Of a DNA stretch of 64,000 nucleotides, positions 39,420 through 49,248 are shown piece after piece. The DNA comes from Rhodobacteraceae bacterium LNNU 3342 (lineage in GTDB: Bacteria; Pseudomonadota; Alphaproteobacteria; Rhodobacterales; Rhodobacteraceae). The stretch spans positions 1 to 64,000 of the forward strand of contig VUAW01000003.1 in NCBI GenBank assembly GCA_008711135.1, written 5' to 3'. The notes below the pieces were generated by a model that worked only from the letters and a program-made list of their open reading frames with translations, was not told the DNA's origin and did not search any database. The translations under genes and the position numbers were made by a program. Numbering within the stretch: the first letter of the stretch is position 1; the number at the start of each line of letters is the position of its first letter.

Positions 39420-39800
39420 ATGACGCGGACAGCAGCGGAAATGGTCGCAGATGCCAAAGCCAGGGTGCAGGCCATAGCGCCTGAAGACGTGTCCAAGCTG
39501 GACAACGTGCTTATCGTGGATGTGCGCGATGCGCCTGAGGTCGCCGCAAGCGGCATGGTGCCGGGCGCGGTGCATGTGCCCAGAGGAATGCTCGAGTTTC
39601 GTGCCGATCCGTCGAGCCCTTACCATGACAAGAACTTCGACCCTTCCAGAACGGTGGTGCTTTACTGCGCATCCGGCGGGCGGTCGGCTCTGGCCGGCGT
39701 CGCCCTTCAGGAACTGGGCTACACCGACGTGCGCAACATGGGTGGGTTCAAGGATTGGGCAGAGAAGGGACTTCCGGTCGAGAAGTCACCGGAAGCATAA
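39420..39800 (+). CDS. Rhodanese-like domain protein
   Basis: A 126-residue single-domain rhodanese with a perfect AGGAGGT ribosome-binding site. It has VLIVDVRDAPEVAASG, GAVHVPRGMLEF and the active-site loop LYCASGGRSALAG with its Cys, so it may carry sulfur as persulfide. No signal peptide. It precedes the antiporter gene by 78 bp in the same direction. Confidence 0.9.
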   Translation: MTRTAAEMVADAKARVQAIAPEDVSKLDNVLIVDVRDAPEVAASGMVPGAVHVPRGMLEFRADPSSPYHDKNFDPSRTVVLYCASGGRSALAGVALQELGYTDVRNMGGFKDWAEKGLPVEKSPEA

Positions 39801-39878
39801 GGCGGTTGATCCAGCCTCACCAGCGTCCTATCGCCCTGCAGGCCGAGACCTAGGCTCGGGACCTGAGTGAGAAAAAAC

Positions 39879-41336
39879 ATGACTGATCTGCCTTTAAGCG
39901 CTTCCGATGGCGCCGATGACTTCCGCCGCAAGCGCGTCCTTCCGACGCTTCTGTTGCTTGGTTCGCTTTATGCGGCTGCGCTGGTGACAGACCTGCACAT
40001 CAACGCGGTCGTCCTCACGATTGTCGTCATGATCACCCTCTGCCTGCTGCGGCTGCCCGTCGCCATAGCGCTGGTCGCGGCGGCACTGCTGGGTGGCCTG
40101 CACGCGGGGCTGTCCATGGCCGAGACTGTCGGTGCCCTGAACGACAACCTCCTTATCGGCTCGCAGGTTGGCATGACCTATATCATGGTCGGGGCGTTCG
40201 CCGTTGCCCTGGCACGCAGCGGGCTGCTCGAACTTCTGGCTGTCAAGATATCGGGCCGCCTGGGGACAGGCGAGGCCGCGGCCCGCAAGAGCGTCAGATG
40301 GAGCTTGCTGCTGATCCTAGGCGCGGCCTCCATCCTGTCCCAGAACCTGATCCCGGTCCATATTGCCTTCATACCCGTGCTGATCCCGCCGCTGCTGGGT
40401 GTGCTGAACCGCCTTCGCATGGACCGTCGGGCGATCGCCTGCGTGTTGGCCTGCGCGATCAGTTCCAGCTATCTTCTGCTGCCCACCGGATTTGGCGCCA
40501 TCTATCTGAACGAGATCCTGCTGGCCAATGTGAATGGGGTCGGGGCAGATCTTGGGCTGACCGCAACGGCCGACATGGGCCCGAAAGCCATGTTCCTGCC
40601 GGTCATGGGGATCGTTGCGGGCATGTTCGTCGCCGTTTTCATCACCTACAGGAAACCGCGCGACTATGAGACGGTGGAAAGCAAAGGGGCAGCTACCAAT
40701 CGGCCAGCCATCGCGCTCAACCTCACGCAGCTGCTGGCCACCCTTGCCGCGCTGGTCGTGGCACTGATCTGCCAGATCCGGTTCGACTCGCTTTTGGTGG
40801 GCACGATGGTCGGCTTTATCATCCTCGGCGCCGCCGGCATCTTCCGCTGGCGGGAACAGGACGACGTGTTCACCGAAGGCCTGCGGATGATGGCGCAGGT
40901 TGCGGTGATCATCACCATCGCGTCCGGCTTTGCCGGCGTCCTTGCCGCTACCGGAGAGGTCGAACCCCTTGTCGCCTCTGCCGCAGCTCTTATCGGTGAC
41001 AACAAGCCGCTCGCCGCGGCCATCATGCTGATCGTCGGGCTGTTCATCACCATCGGCTTCGGGGACTCCTTTGCATCAGTGCCGATCCTGGCGCCGATCT
41101 ATGTGCCACTGGCACTTGCGCTTGGGTTCTCCCCTTTGGCGACGGTCGCCCTTCTGGGCGCTTCGGCTGCGCTGGGCGACGCGGGATCGCCGGCATCGAC
41201 CATCTCTCTCGGCGCGACGGCAGGCCTGAACGCCGATGGGCAGCATGATCACATCAAGGACAGTGTGATCCCGACCTTCATGCACGCGAACTTCGGCATG
41301 ATCCTGTTCGCGTGGATTGCTGCGCTGACGCTGTGA
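39879..41336 (+). CDS. Na+/H+ antiporter family membrane protein (NhaC-like)
   Basis: A 485-residue polytopic inner-membrane protein with about twelve predicted helices. Segments such as LLLPTGFGAIYLNEILLANV, GFGDSFASVPILAPIYVPL and MHANFGMILFAWIAAL resemble Na+/H+ antiporter/NhaC-related transporters (YuiF-like). The ATG at 39,879 follows GAGTGAGAAAAAAC; a GTG four codons earlier is possible. Substrate could be a cation or an organic acid/amino acid. Confidence 0.82.
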   Translation: MTDLPLSASDGADDFRRKRVLPTLLLLGSLYAAALVTDLHINAVVLTIVVMITLCLLRLPVAIALVAAALLGGLHAGLSMAETVGALNDNLLIGSQVGMTYIMVGAFAVALARSGLLELLAVKISGRLGTGEAAARKSVRWSLLLILGAASILSQNLIPVHIAFIPVLIPPLLGVLNRLRMDRRAIACVLACAISSSYLLLPTGFGAIYLNEILLANVNGVGADLGLTATADMGPKAMFLPVMGIVAGMFVAVFITYRKPRDYETVESKGAATNRPAIALNLTQLLATLAALVVALICQIRFDSLLVGTMVGFIILGAAGIFRWREQDDVFTEGLRMMAQVAVIITIASGFAGVLAATGEVEPLVASAAALIGDNKPLAAAIMLIVGLFITIGFGDSFASVPILAPIYVPLALALGFSPLATVALLGASAALGDAGSPASTISLGATAGLNADGQHDHIKDSVIPTFMHANFGMILFAWIAALTL

Positions 41337-41396
41337 GAACCGGCCGCGGCCTGGTCTTCAGGTCGCCCTACCGGACGCGCGGGCATGCCTTTTGCT

Positions 41397-42275
41397 TCAG
41401 GTCAGCACATAATCGTGCGGAACCGGCATCGGGGGCAGGTCCGTCTCGCCCAGGGCGGAGCGGAGATGAATTTCGATCACCGTAGCATAAGTCGCGATGG
41501 GAAGGCTGTTCGGCATCAGGCCAAATGGTTCTTCAAGTTCCTCGCCCAAGGCATCAAGGCCAAAGAACGTGTAGGCGACGAGCATGGTAGCAAGTGGGGT
41601 TGACCAGCCCAGCAGATCGGCAAAGCCGAACGGCAGAAGAAAGCAGAACAGATACGCCGTGCGGTGCAGCAGCAACGTGTAGGCAAAGGGCAAGGGCGTG
41701 TTGGCCAGGCGTTCGCAACCCACCAATGCCTGCGTCAGCCGGCCAAGGCTCTCATTCAGCGCAAGGGCCTCCACCGGGGCAAGGCGGCCTTGGCGCAGCA
41801 AGCGGCCAGTGAGAGCGGCCACCTCATGCAGGATGGTATCTGCGGACCTGACAGAAGGGGCCCGCTCGCCCGTCTTTTGCCGCAGTTGTCCAACGACGGC
41901 ATGGCCGAAGGCTATGATGGCGGCGAGGATATCGCGGCGCTCGGACGAAGGTTCCGGTCCCTCATCCAGAACGACCGTCTGCCGGGCAACGTCCCGCGCC
42001 GACTGGATGATCTGCCCCCAGAGCTTTCGCGCCTCCCACCAGCGGTCGTAACAGGCGTTGTTGCGAAAGCTGAGGAAAATGGACAGCGCGATGCCAATCA
42101 GCGTGAACGGGGCGGGGTTGATCCCCGGAACAACGTGAGGCGCATGACGATGGGCAGCCACGATGATCACCGACAGGACGCCCACGGTGGCCAACTGCGG
42201 CCAGGTGCGCAGGATGATCGAACCCTTGAGAACAAAGAACAGCGTCAGCAGGCTTGGACGGGAACGGACAATCAT
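41397..42275 (-). CDS. Bestrophin-family channel protein
   Basis: A 292-residue bestrophin/UPF0187 homologue, MIVRSRPSLLTLFFVLKGSI, with NPAPFTLIGIALSIFLSFRN, CYDRWWEARKLWGQIIQSAR and TPLATMLVAYTFFGLDALGE. Bacterial bestrophins form pentameric ion channels in the inner membrane. The upstream ATG at 42,314 adds 13 less conserved residues. Confidence 0.9.
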   Translation of the reverse strand: MIVRSRPSLLTLFFVLKGSIILRTWPQLATVGVLSVIIVAAHRHAPHVVPGINPAPFTLIGIALSIFLSFRNNACYDRWWEARKLWGQIIQSARDVARQTVVLDEGPEPSSERRDILAAIIAFGHAVVGQLRQKTGERAPSVRSADTILHEVAALTGRLLRQGRLAPVEALALNESLGRLTQALVGCERLANTPLPFAYTLLLHRTAYLFCFLLPFGFADLLGWSTPLATMLVAYTFFGLDALGEELEEPFGLMPNSLPIATYATVIEIHLRSALGETDLPPMPVPHDYVLT

Positions 42276-42557
42276 CGGACGAGACCTTGCAGAGAAAGAG
42301 ATCAGGCTCGGCATGGCCGCCGATGCCCTGAAGAAGAATAATTCCGGTTTGCCGAGGCATTGTCATCGCGTTCTTTGAACAACGCGATGAAATGAAAGCA
42401 GCGAACGCATGCGCGTGGTCAACCGCGACAACAGGTCGTCATCGGTTGTGGCATCTTGCGCATATTTGCTGAGAACAGGAAGGTCTTCACGCCGTGGAAG
42501 GCTCTTTTCGACGTGGAGAAAACACTCGCTCCTACTGCAGCCCGCCACGATAGTTCT

Positions 42558-42986
42558 TCAGGCCAGCAGGATAAAGCTGGGGCCGACCGGGACGACCAAG
42601 TTCGTCAAGGGCAACCATTCTGCAAAACCGGTGACGCCAATGTCTTCGCGGAATTGCAGGCGATCCTCGCTGGCAAACGCTCTCCAAGGGAACATCACCG
42701 CGAAGAGGATGATCAGTTCGTGGCCGAAGCTGCCCTCGTGCGTGTACAGGTGCTCCATGAAGAAGGGCTGACCGACGGTCTTTACCGCCACCCCAAGTTC
42801 CTCCTGAAATTTTCGGATCACCGCGGCCTCTGCCGTTTCTCCGAATTCCACAGTTCCACCCAAAGGGCGTACGCCCTTCACACGGCCTGCATCATCAAGG
42901 ACTTCTGCTGCGAGCAATCTGTTGTCCCGCCAGTGAAGGCCCAAAGCCTTCACACGGATGCTTGGTGGAGGGCGCCAGATGGTCAT
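42558..42986 (-). CDS. Nudix hydrolase with altered Nudix box
   Basis: A 142-residue Nudix-fold protein. The box reads GGTVEFGETAEAAVIRKFQE followed by ELGV, fitting G-x5-E-x7-R-E-U-x-E-E-x-G-U except that the Glu after Arg is Lys. That Glu is normally a metal ligand, so activity may be weakened or changed. The stop at 42,558 follows GPSFILLA. Substrate unknown. Confidence 0.85.
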   Translation of the reverse strand: MTIWRPPPSIRVKALGLHWRDNRLLAAEVLDDAGRVKGVRPLGGTVEFGETAEAAVIRKFQEELGVAVKTVGQPFFMEHLYTHEGSFGHELIILFAVMFPWRAFASEDRLQFREDIGVTGFAEWLPLTNLVVPVGPSFILLA

Positions 42987-43308
42987 GGTTACCTGTTAGG
43001 ACACCGGCTGCCAGTTCCGCAATGGGCTCTTTTGCGCGGTTCCAAGGCGGATCTTCAGGACTTCTCGATCATCAAGGATGGCGCCTCTCAAGGCAAATTT
43101 AGCCTCCCCGGCAGCCATTTTATCGCCCCCGCCCATGCTGCAATAGGATCCTGCCGCGTTGATCGTCCTGTTTTTAGCCAAGCAATCGCCTGATAAAGAA
43201 ACAGTTCACCCTCAGCGGCGGTTTGAACCCAAGCAACGGCACCCGCCGCCAGAGTGCTTACTCCGGCGGCGCCACAGACAGGCCTTGCCGCCTCTTGTTC
43301 CACCGTTC
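42987..43308. other. Intergenic stretch without a supported gene
   Basis: About 320 bp between the Nudix gene and the exporter. Minus-strand open frames are present but none shows a known motif or clear ribosome-binding site. Confidence 0.4.
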
Positions 43309-44232
43309 TTAGCGTTGGACTGAGCGGATCATGCCGTCTACCGGCTCGGCGGGCGGGGGGCGGCGGACCCGGGCCTCGCGCCACATCGCATAGCCTCCGG
43401 CCAGCGCGATCATCCCCGCGCCCAGCAGCATCGGCAGATCGGGCCGCTCACCAAAAACGACCGCCGCGACAAATAAGGCGAAGGCCAGTCGGGTATACCG
43501 GAAGGGCGCCACGGACGAGGCCTCGCCAAGTCGTGACGCGGCGACCAGCGTTGCATAGCCCAGCACGCCGAAAATCACCGTTCCGCCCAGCAGGCCCAGC
43601 TGCCAGGGATCTACCGCCACCGCGGACTGCCCGCTCGCAAGCCCCAGCGCCAGCCCCCCTAGAACCATCGCGCCATAGGCCGAAGCGGACAACTGGTCCG
43701 AGGGGACACCCTTCGGGACGCGCCGCGTGGCCAGGTCGCGCATCGTCAGGCCAGCAACCCCCAGAAGTGCCCAGATCATCGCTGGTTGGAATGCTGCCGT
43801 GCCCGGTCGAAGGATCAGCAGCACGCCGGCAAAACCGACGACAACCGAGGCCCATCGACGCCAGCCGACTTTCTCGCCCAAGAACAGCGCCGCCCCGAGG
43901 ACCAGCGTCAGCGGCAGCACCTGCAGGATCGCCGAAGTGGAGGACAGCTCGCCAATCGCCAGCGCAGTGACAAAGCTAATCGCGCCCACTACTTCCCCCA
44001 GATTGCGCAGCACCACCATCGGGTGCAGCAACGCCCTCGTCCACAGCGGCTGTCGTCTCCGGGCAAGCCGCAGCCAGAAGACCGTCATCCCCAGTATCCC
44101 CGTCATCGCGAGCAACTGCCAGACAGGCATGGCCTGGGCCAGCGCCTTGATAAAGGCGTCCTCGATGGCGAACATCGCCATTGACGCTGTCATGAACAGT
44201 GCCGCCCGCCCGTTGTCTGTCATGCCTGTCAC
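43309..44232 (-). CDS. DMT-superfamily (EamA) transporter
   Basis: A 307-residue ten-helix drug/metabolite transporter with two EamA repeats. The start GTG overlaps the stop of the HAD gene (GTGA); an ATG lies three codons on. Segments include MAIEDAFIKALAQAMPVWQ, LGAALFLGEKVGWRRW and RYTRLAFALFVAAVVFGERP. The ligand is unknown. Confidence 0.88.
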   Translation of the reverse strand: MTGMTDNGRAALFMTASMAMFAIEDAFIKALAQAMPVWQLLAMTGILGMTVFWLRLARRRQPLWTRALLHPMVVLRNLGEVVGAISFVTALAIGELSSTSAILQVLPLTLVLGAALFLGEKVGWRRWASVVVGFAGVLLILRPGTAAFQPAMIWALLGVAGLTMRDLATRRVPKGVPSDQLSASAYGAMVLGGLALGLASGQSAVAVDPWQLGLLGGTVIFGVLGYATLVAASRLGEASSVAPFRYTRLAFALFVAAVVFGERPDLPMLLGAGMIALAGGYAMWREARVRRPPPAEPVDGMIRSVQR

Positions 44233-44930
44233 GCTTGAACACCTTCCGTCAGGCGCAGGATCAGGTCCGGCAGTTCAGCGAGGCTGCTCAGCTGGTGCAG
44301 CCGGGGATGATCGGGTGCAGGGGCATGCTCTGCGGCCCAAGTCAGTTCGTGCGGCACGAATACGCCCCACCCGCCCAGTTCCAGCACCGGCAGCACGTCG
44401 CTGCGCATCGAGTTTCCGGCCATCATGAATCGCTCGGCGGCAATCCCCTGCCTCCGTAGAATCCGGGCGTAGGATTCGGGCGACTTCTCGGCCAGGATCT
44501 CCACCGCCCCAAACCGCTCTGCCAGCCCCGAGGCCGCGATCTTGCGCTCTTGATCCATCAGATCGCCCTTGGTGATCAGGATCAGCTTCTGCCCTGCAAG
44601 GGCATCAAGCGCTTCCTCGACGCCGGGCAGCAGATCAACCGGATGGGCCAGCATCTCTCGCCCCAGTTCTAGGATGCGCCCGATGGTGCGACCGTCCACG
44701 GCACCGCCTGTCAGTTCGATCGCGGTCTGGACCATGGAGAGCATGAAGCCTTTGATCCCGTAGCCATAGCGCTCAAGGTTTGCACGCTCAGTCTCGAAAA
44801 GCCGTGCCGCGATTGCATCGGCTTCACCATGTTCGGCGAGAAGCGCGGTGAACTCGGCTTCGGTCAGCCGGAAGAACGTCTCGTTCTCCCACAGCGTATC
44901 ATCGGCATCGAGCCCGATCGCCTCAATCAT
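44229..44930 (-). CDS. HAD-superfamily hydrolase
   Basis: A 233-residue phosphatase-like HAD protein. Motif I is GLDADDTLWENE (two Asp), motif II LILITKGD (Thr/Lys), with AEKSPESYARIL and MMAGNSMRSDV providing motifs III and IV. It overlaps the exporter gene by 4 bp. Substrate unknown. Confidence 0.87.
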   Translation of the reverse strand: MIEAIGLDADDTLWENETFFRLTEAEFTALLAEHGEADAIAARLFETERANLERYGYGIKGFMLSMVQTAIELTGGAVDGRTIGRILELGREMLAHPVDLLPGVEEALDALAGQKLILITKGDLMDQERKIAASGLAERFGAVEILAEKSPESYARILRRQGIAAERFMMAGNSMRSDVLPVLELGGWGVFVPHELTWAAEHAPAPDHPRLHQLSSLAELPDLILRLTEGVQA

Positions 44931-45264
44931 AAATGTCTCCGTCTTGTGCCGTTTAGGCTGAGCACGTCATGGGGCTGGCACCCCAAGGGGCTCCCTTGAT
45001 CTTGTCTGTTGCGTCGTTATCGCAAGGGATTCAGGAACGCCATTTATGTGTTCTTGGGTCGGCTTATAAAGGCTGGCCGCCTACGAGCCGCGCGCGCAGT
45101 TGATGAGACGGTTCCGGATCGCCAGAGCAGCGTCTTCTAAGCGTTTAATGGACTGAAGGTAGCGCTATGGCTGCAAGCCGAATTTTACGTAAGGCACCCG
45201 GAGAGCGGGCCAGTCAAACAAACTAACCGAAGAGCAGAACTTTCTGCCGCGTATCACGGAAAAC
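44931..45264. other. Gap between HAD gene and tRNA-Pro
   Basis: About 330 bp with no supported gene. On the minus strand a short stretch reads RYLQSIKRLEDAALAIRNRL and then stops, which could be the decayed tail of a former gene. The position next to a tRNA fits old element loss. Confidence 0.4.
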
Positions 45265-45341
45265 TGGTCGGAGTGAGAGGATTCGAACCTCCGACCCCCT
45301 GCTCCCGAAGCAGGTGCGCTACCAGGCTGCGCTACACTCCG
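45265..45341 (-). tRNA. tRNA-Pro (CGG anticodon)
   Basis: A 77-nt minus-strand gene: CGGAGTG acceptor strand, D arm AGCGCAGCCTGGTAGCGC, anticodon arm CCTGC-TTCGGGA-GCAGG giving anticodon CGG, T arm GGAGGTTCGAATCCTC, acceptor CACTCCG, discriminator A and an encoded CCA end. Confidence 0.95.
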
Positions 45342-45385
45342 ACCGATGGGCGGGAGTTACAAAACCTGCCGCGGATTTGCAAGCC

Positions 45386-46330
45386 TCATTCGCGCTTTCT
45401 CCATGGCAGGCGCGTGAATCGTGCTTGGGTGCGGGTTTCGGGGTGGCCGCTGGTCCTCAGCACCGTCTGCGTGGCCGAAGTCGCGCCTTCCCGGAACAGG
45501 ATGTAAAGGCCGCTCCCGATAATGATTGCCGCGCCAATAGCGGTGAAGATGTCGGGCGATTCCCCAAAGAAGACATAGCCATAGAATGTCGCCCAGAGAA
45601 TCTGCGAATACTGCATGGGCGCGACCACCCCCGCCGCCGCATGCCGGTAGGCCATGATCGAGCAGAGCATCCCCCCGAAGGACATCAAGGCAATGGCACC
45701 GGCCGCGGCGAAGTCCGCGAAAGGCATCGGCTGATAGACGAAGACCTGCAGGCTGCCCATGACCACGAAATTGGCAAGCATCGGAAAAAGCAGGAGAACG
45801 ACGCTCCGTTCCTCCTTGCCGATCTTGCGCACGACGATCGCGTTGACCGAACCGCCGATGGCTGCGGCCAGCGCGGCCAGATGGCCCAGCCCAAGCTCCG
45901 CCTGGCCCGGGCGCAGCACGACCAGCACCCCGATCAGGCCTGTCACCACCGCCAGCCCGCGCCGCAGCCGCACCGTCTCTCCCAGAATCGGGACGGAAAG
46001 CAGCGTGGTCAGCAACGGCGCGGCAAAGAGAATCGCATAGGTCTGCGCCAGCGGGATTGTTGAAAAGGCATAAAAGGCCGAGGCCGCTGCGATCACGAAG
46101 GACAGGGTTCGCAGCGCGGTCCACCACGGGTGACGCGGGCGCAGGTTTCCCTCTGCCCGATCACCGATCAGCATCATGGTCACCAGCGGAAAGCCCAGAA
46201 GGACGCTCAGAAACACCAGCTGGGGCGCGGCATAGGTGGCACCCAGGTACTTCACCACCACGTCATGAGTCGCGTAAAGCGCGAAGGCCAGCAACGCGAA
46301 CAACGCTCCGCGGGTCGTGCTGCTGATCAT
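45386..46330 (-). CDS. DMT-superfamily (EamA) transporter
   Basis: A 314-residue membrane protein with two EamA repeats, MISSTTRGALFALLAFALYA, LAQTYAILFAAPLLTTLL, ILGETVRLRRGLAVVTGLI and YSQILWATFYGYVFFGESP. Ten helices are expected. The length and repeats are typical; substrate unknown. It is transcribed toward the tRNA-Pro gene. Confidence 0.88.
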   Translation of the reverse strand: MISSTTRGALFALLAFALYATHDVVVKYLGATYAAPQLVFLSVLLGFPLVTMMLIGDRAEGNLRPRHPWWTALRTLSFVIAAASAFYAFSTIPLAQTYAILFAAPLLTTLLSVPILGETVRLRRGLAVVTGLIGVLVVLRPGQAELGLGHLAALAAAIGGSVNAIVVRKIGKEERSVVLLLFPMLANFVVMGSLQVFVYQPMPFADFAAAGAIALMSFGGMLCSIMAYRHAAAGVVAPMQYSQILWATFYGYVFFGESPDIFTAIGAAIIIGSGLYILFREGATSATQTVLRTSGHPETRTQARFTRLPWRKRE

Positions 46331-46370
46331 ACCTTCACTTCCCCGAGCGGCTGGGCCAGACCAACATTAA

Positions 46371-46393
46371 GGCGCGGCGGCGACCGCCGCGCC
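46371..46393 (-). terminator. Terminator-like hairpin after leuB
   Basis: GGCGCGGCGG and CCGCCGCGCC form a perfect 10-bp stem with a 3-nt loop just past the leuB stop; on the minus strand it is followed by TTAATGTT. It probably ends the leu transcript. Confidence 0.65.
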
Positions 46394-46400
46394 ACTGCCG

Positions 46401-47510
46401 TCAGATAGAGGTGTTCAGCGCCGCCACGACGGCGTCGCCCATCTGGGCCGTCGTGACCGGGGTGCCGCCGTCCTTCTGCATCAGGTCCGCCGTGCGCACG
46501 CCATCCGCAAGAACCTGCTGGACAGCAGCCTCAAGCCGGTCCGCCTCGGCGCCAAGATCGAAGGAATAACGCAGCGCCATTGCAAACGACAGGATGCAGG
46601 CGATTGGGTTGGCCTTGCCCTGCCCCGCGATGTCAGGCGCGGAACCGTGCACCGGTTCATACAGCGCCTTGGGCCGGCCGTTCGCCATCGGCGCGCCAAG
46701 GCTGGCCGAAGGCAGCATCCCCAGGCTGCCGGTCAGCATGGCGGCGCAGTCGGACAGCAGGTCGCCGAACAGGTTGTCCGTCACGATCACGTCGAACTGC
46801 TTCGGCCAGCGGACCAGCTGCATCGCGCCGTTGTCGGCGTACATGTGGCTGAGCTCAACATCCGGATATTCGTTGTCATGCACCCACTGCACCTCTTCCC
46901 GCCAGAGGATGCCGGATTCCATCACGTTGGCCTTCTCCATCGAGCAGACCTTGTTGTTGCGCCGCCGGGCCAGTTCAAAGGCCGACCGCGCCACGCGACG
47001 GATTTCGTCGGTCGTGTAGCGCTGGGTGTTGACGCCGACACGGCCACCTTCGTTGTCGTCCCAGATCCCGCGTGGCTCGCCGAAATAGACGCCCGAGGTC
47101 AGCTCGCGCACGATCATGATGTCGAGCCCGGCAACCACATCGCGCTTCAGCGACGAGAAGTCCGCAAGCGCGTCAAAACATTGGGCTGGGCGCAGGTTGG
47201 AATAAAGATCCATCTCCTTGCGCAGGCGCAGAAGGCCCCGCTCCGGCTTCACGCTGAAGTCGAGCGTATCGTACTTCGGACCACCGACGGCGCCCAGCAG
47301 CACGGCGTCCACCTCTTGCGCCTTGGCCATCGTATCATCATGCAGCGGCGTGCCGTGGGCGTCATAGGCCGCGCCCCCCACCAGATCCTCCGACACGTCA
47401 AAGGTGATGCCGCGATTCGCGCCGAACCAGTCGATGATCTTGCGCACCTCGGCCATCACTTCGGGGCCGATCCCGTCGCCGGGGAGGATAAGAAGGGAGG
47501 GGTTGCTCAT
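46401..47510 (-). CDS. leuB: 3-isopropylmalate dehydrogenase
   Basis: A 369-residue NAD-dependent decarboxylating dehydrogenase of leucine synthesis. It starts [40 protein letters not shown] and [20 protein letters not shown] (metal-binding Asp), [12 protein letters not shown] and [18 protein letters not shown] are family signatures. It lies downstream of leuC, leuD and an EEP-family gene on the same strand. Confidence 0.96.
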   Translation of the reverse strand: MSNPSLLILPGDGIGPEVMAEVRKIIDWFGANRGITFDVSEDLVGGAAYDAHGTPLHDDTMAKAQEVDAVLLGAVGGPKYDTLDFSVKPERGLLRLRKEMDLYSNLRPAQCFDALADFSSLKRDVVAGLDIMIVRELTSGVYFGEPRGIWDDNEGGRVGVNTQRYTTDEIRRVARSAFELARRRNNKVCSMEKANVMESGILWREEVQWVHDNEYPDVELSHMYADNGAMQLVRWPKQFDVIVTDNLFGDLLSDCAAMLTGSLGMLPSASLGAPMANGRPKALYEPVHGSAPDIAGQGKANPIACILSFAMALRYSFDLGAEADRLEAAVQQVLADGVRTADLMQKDGGTPVTTAQMGDAVVAALNTSI

Positions 47511-47564
47511 CATGTGCATCCTTGGAATGGGGTCGCTTTGGCCTAGCCGCTTGACCCGGCGGAA

Positions 47565-48560
47565 TCAAGGCATCGGCAGCGCGAGGTCCACCCAGACCAG
47601 CCGGTGGCGCAAACTGGGATGCGGATCAGTGACACCCGCCACCACCACGCCCAGCCGCGCATCCGGCAGGGCGTAGGCGACGCGCAGCGGGCCGGTGCTT
47701 TCCCACTCTACCGTCGGAAGGCCGGGATGGGGATCCTGCAGCGCGGGATGGGCCAGCAGGCGCTGGATTACCCCGTTCATCCCGCTGCCGCCCACCGGGT
47801 CAAGATTTGCGTCCCCCAGAATTACGAACGGCTCCACAGGCGGCTGCATGGGCAGTTCCCCATCCAGATAGACGGTCCAGAATGCGACCTCATCATGGTT
47901 GCGGCGCAGATTCCGGTCCTGCGGCCCGCCGAACAGCGGTGGCCCGGCGTGGAAGGCCAGCAGGTGCAGCGGCCCCTGCGGCGTCTCAACGGCCACATCC
48001 CAGATTGCGGTAGAGGCAAGCCGCTGCTGCGCCAGAACCGCCGCCGAAGGAAAGGATGCGCCGTCTCTTTCCGGCAGCAGCGCCCTCGGAAGGTCCGGCC
48101 AGCGGAAATCGGAATGGTCCTGAACCGGCCCCAGCGGATGCCGCGACAGGATCGCCATGCCCCCTGCCCCGGCAAAGCGGCCATAGCCCTGCGCATCGTC
48201 AGGCGTGCCGCGGCGCCCGTCGCCGTCAAGGTCCAGCGCCGTCATCATGCCGCTGTTGGGGCGGCTGGAATGAACATGGGGATAATCCAGACCCGCCTCG
48301 CGCAGGCGGTCCGTCAGCGCCGTCAGCGCCTGAAGCCCAAGGTCGTAATCCACGCGGCACAGCAGCACCACGTCCGGCGCCGGGGCAGCCAGCGTGGCGA
48401 CGACTGCCTCGACCTGTGGATCGCGGTTCAGGATGTCGCGCAGCAGAAGTCCCGGACCCTTGCGCGACAGTTCAGTGTTGAAGACGGCCACCCGCAATGT
48501 TTCCGCCTGCAGCGACAGGGGCAGAACCAGCAGGAAAAGCAGAAGCGCGCGGTACAGCAT
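47565..48560 (-). CDS. Exported endonuclease/exonuclease/phosphatase (EEP) family protein
   Basis: A 331-residue protein with a clear Sec signal peptide, MLYRALLLFLLVLPLSLQAE. The EEP fold is shown by LRVAVFNTELSRKG, LLAFHAGPPLFGG, VILGDANLDPVGGSG (catalytic Asp-Asn) and SLRHRLVWVDL (final His). It is probably periplasmic or secreted and could act on nucleic acids or phosphoesters. An ATG 7 codons upstream is possible. It sits between leuD and leuB without an obvious link to leucine. Confidence 0.82.
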   Translation of the reverse strand: MLYRALLLFLLVLPLSLQAETLRVAVFNTELSRKGPGLLLRDILNRDPQVEAVVATLAAPAPDVVLLCRVDYDLGLQALTALTDRLREAGLDYPHVHSSRPNSGMMTALDLDGDGRRGTPDDAQGYGRFAGAGGMAILSRHPLGPVQDHSDFRWPDLPRALLPERDGASFPSAAVLAQQRLASTAIWDVAVETPQGPLHLLAFHAGPPLFGGPQDRNLRRNHDEVAFWTVYLDGELPMQPPVEPFVILGDANLDPVGGSGMNGVIQRLLAHPALQDPHPGLPTVEWESTGPLRVAYALPDARLGVVVAGVTDPHPSLRHRLVWVDLALPMP

Positions 48561-48599
48561 GCGCCAACCATCGCGCAGCAAGGTTAACGCGGGCTTAAG

Positions 48600-48625
48600 G
48601 GGCCGCCCACGCAGGCGGGCGGCCC
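48600..48625 (-). terminator. GC-rich hairpin after leuD
   Basis: GGGCCGCCC and GGGCGGCCC form a 9-bp perfect stem with an 8-nt loop immediately after the leuD stop on the minus strand. No T-run follows; it may attenuate or stabilise the leuCD mRNA end. Confidence 0.5.
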
Positions 48626-48632
48626 GAAAGCG

Positions 48633-49238
48633 TCAGACCCAGGGACGCTGGGCAGAAGCCTTCGCCTCAAACGCATCGATGGCAGAGACCTGTTCAAGCG
48701 TCAGGCCAATGTCATCGAGCCCGTTCAGCAGGCAGTGCTTCTTGAAGGGATCAACCTCGAACCCGAAGCTTTGCCCGTCGGAGGTGGTGACGGTCTGCGC
48801 CTCAAGATCCACGGTCATGCGTGCGTTGGCGCCCTTCTTCGCATCTGCCATCAGCACATCAACCTGATCCTGTGGAAGCACGATCGGCAGGATGCCGTTC
48901 TTGAAGCAATTGTTGAAGAAGATGTCCGCAAAGCTGGGCGCGATCACGCAGCGGATGCCGAAATCCAGCAGTGCCCACGGGGCGTGTTCCCGCGACGACC
49001 CGCAGCCGAAGTTGTCGCCGGCCACAAGGATCTGCGCCTCACGATAGGCGGGCTGGTTCAGGACGAAATCTGGGATCTCGTTGCCCTGCTGATCATAGCG
49101 CATCTCGTCGAAGAGATTCACGCCAAGGCCGGTCCGCTTGATTGTCTTCAGGAACTGCTTGGGGATGATCATGTCGGTGTCGACATTGACCAGCGGCATG
49201 GGGGCGGCGACGCCGGTGATGGTGGTGAACTTGTCCAT
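48633..49238 (-). CDS. leuD: 3-isopropylmalate dehydratase small subunit
   Basis: A 201-residue subunit of isopropylmalate isomerase. It starts [20 protein letters not shown] after [38 protein letters not shown] and [15 protein letters not shown] are family signatures. It follows leuC by 10 bp, and the two form the active enzyme. Confidence 0.96.
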   Translation of the reverse strand: MDKFTTITGVAAPMPLVNVDTDMIIPKQFLKTIKRTGLGVNLFDEMRYDQQGNEIPDFVLNQPAYREAQILVAGDNFGCGSSREHAPWALLDFGIRCVIAPSFADIFFNNCFKNGILPIVLPQDQVDVLMADAKKGANARMTVDLEAQTVTTSDGQSFGFEVDPFKKHCLLNGLDDIGLTLEQVSAIDAFEAKASAQRPWV

Positions 49239-49248
49239 GATCCGCTCC

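Noticed and set aside
45273-45506. Plus-strand frame starting MRGFEPPTPCSRSRCATRLRY
   Set aside because: It is the antisense of tRNA-Pro and a typical mis-annotation.
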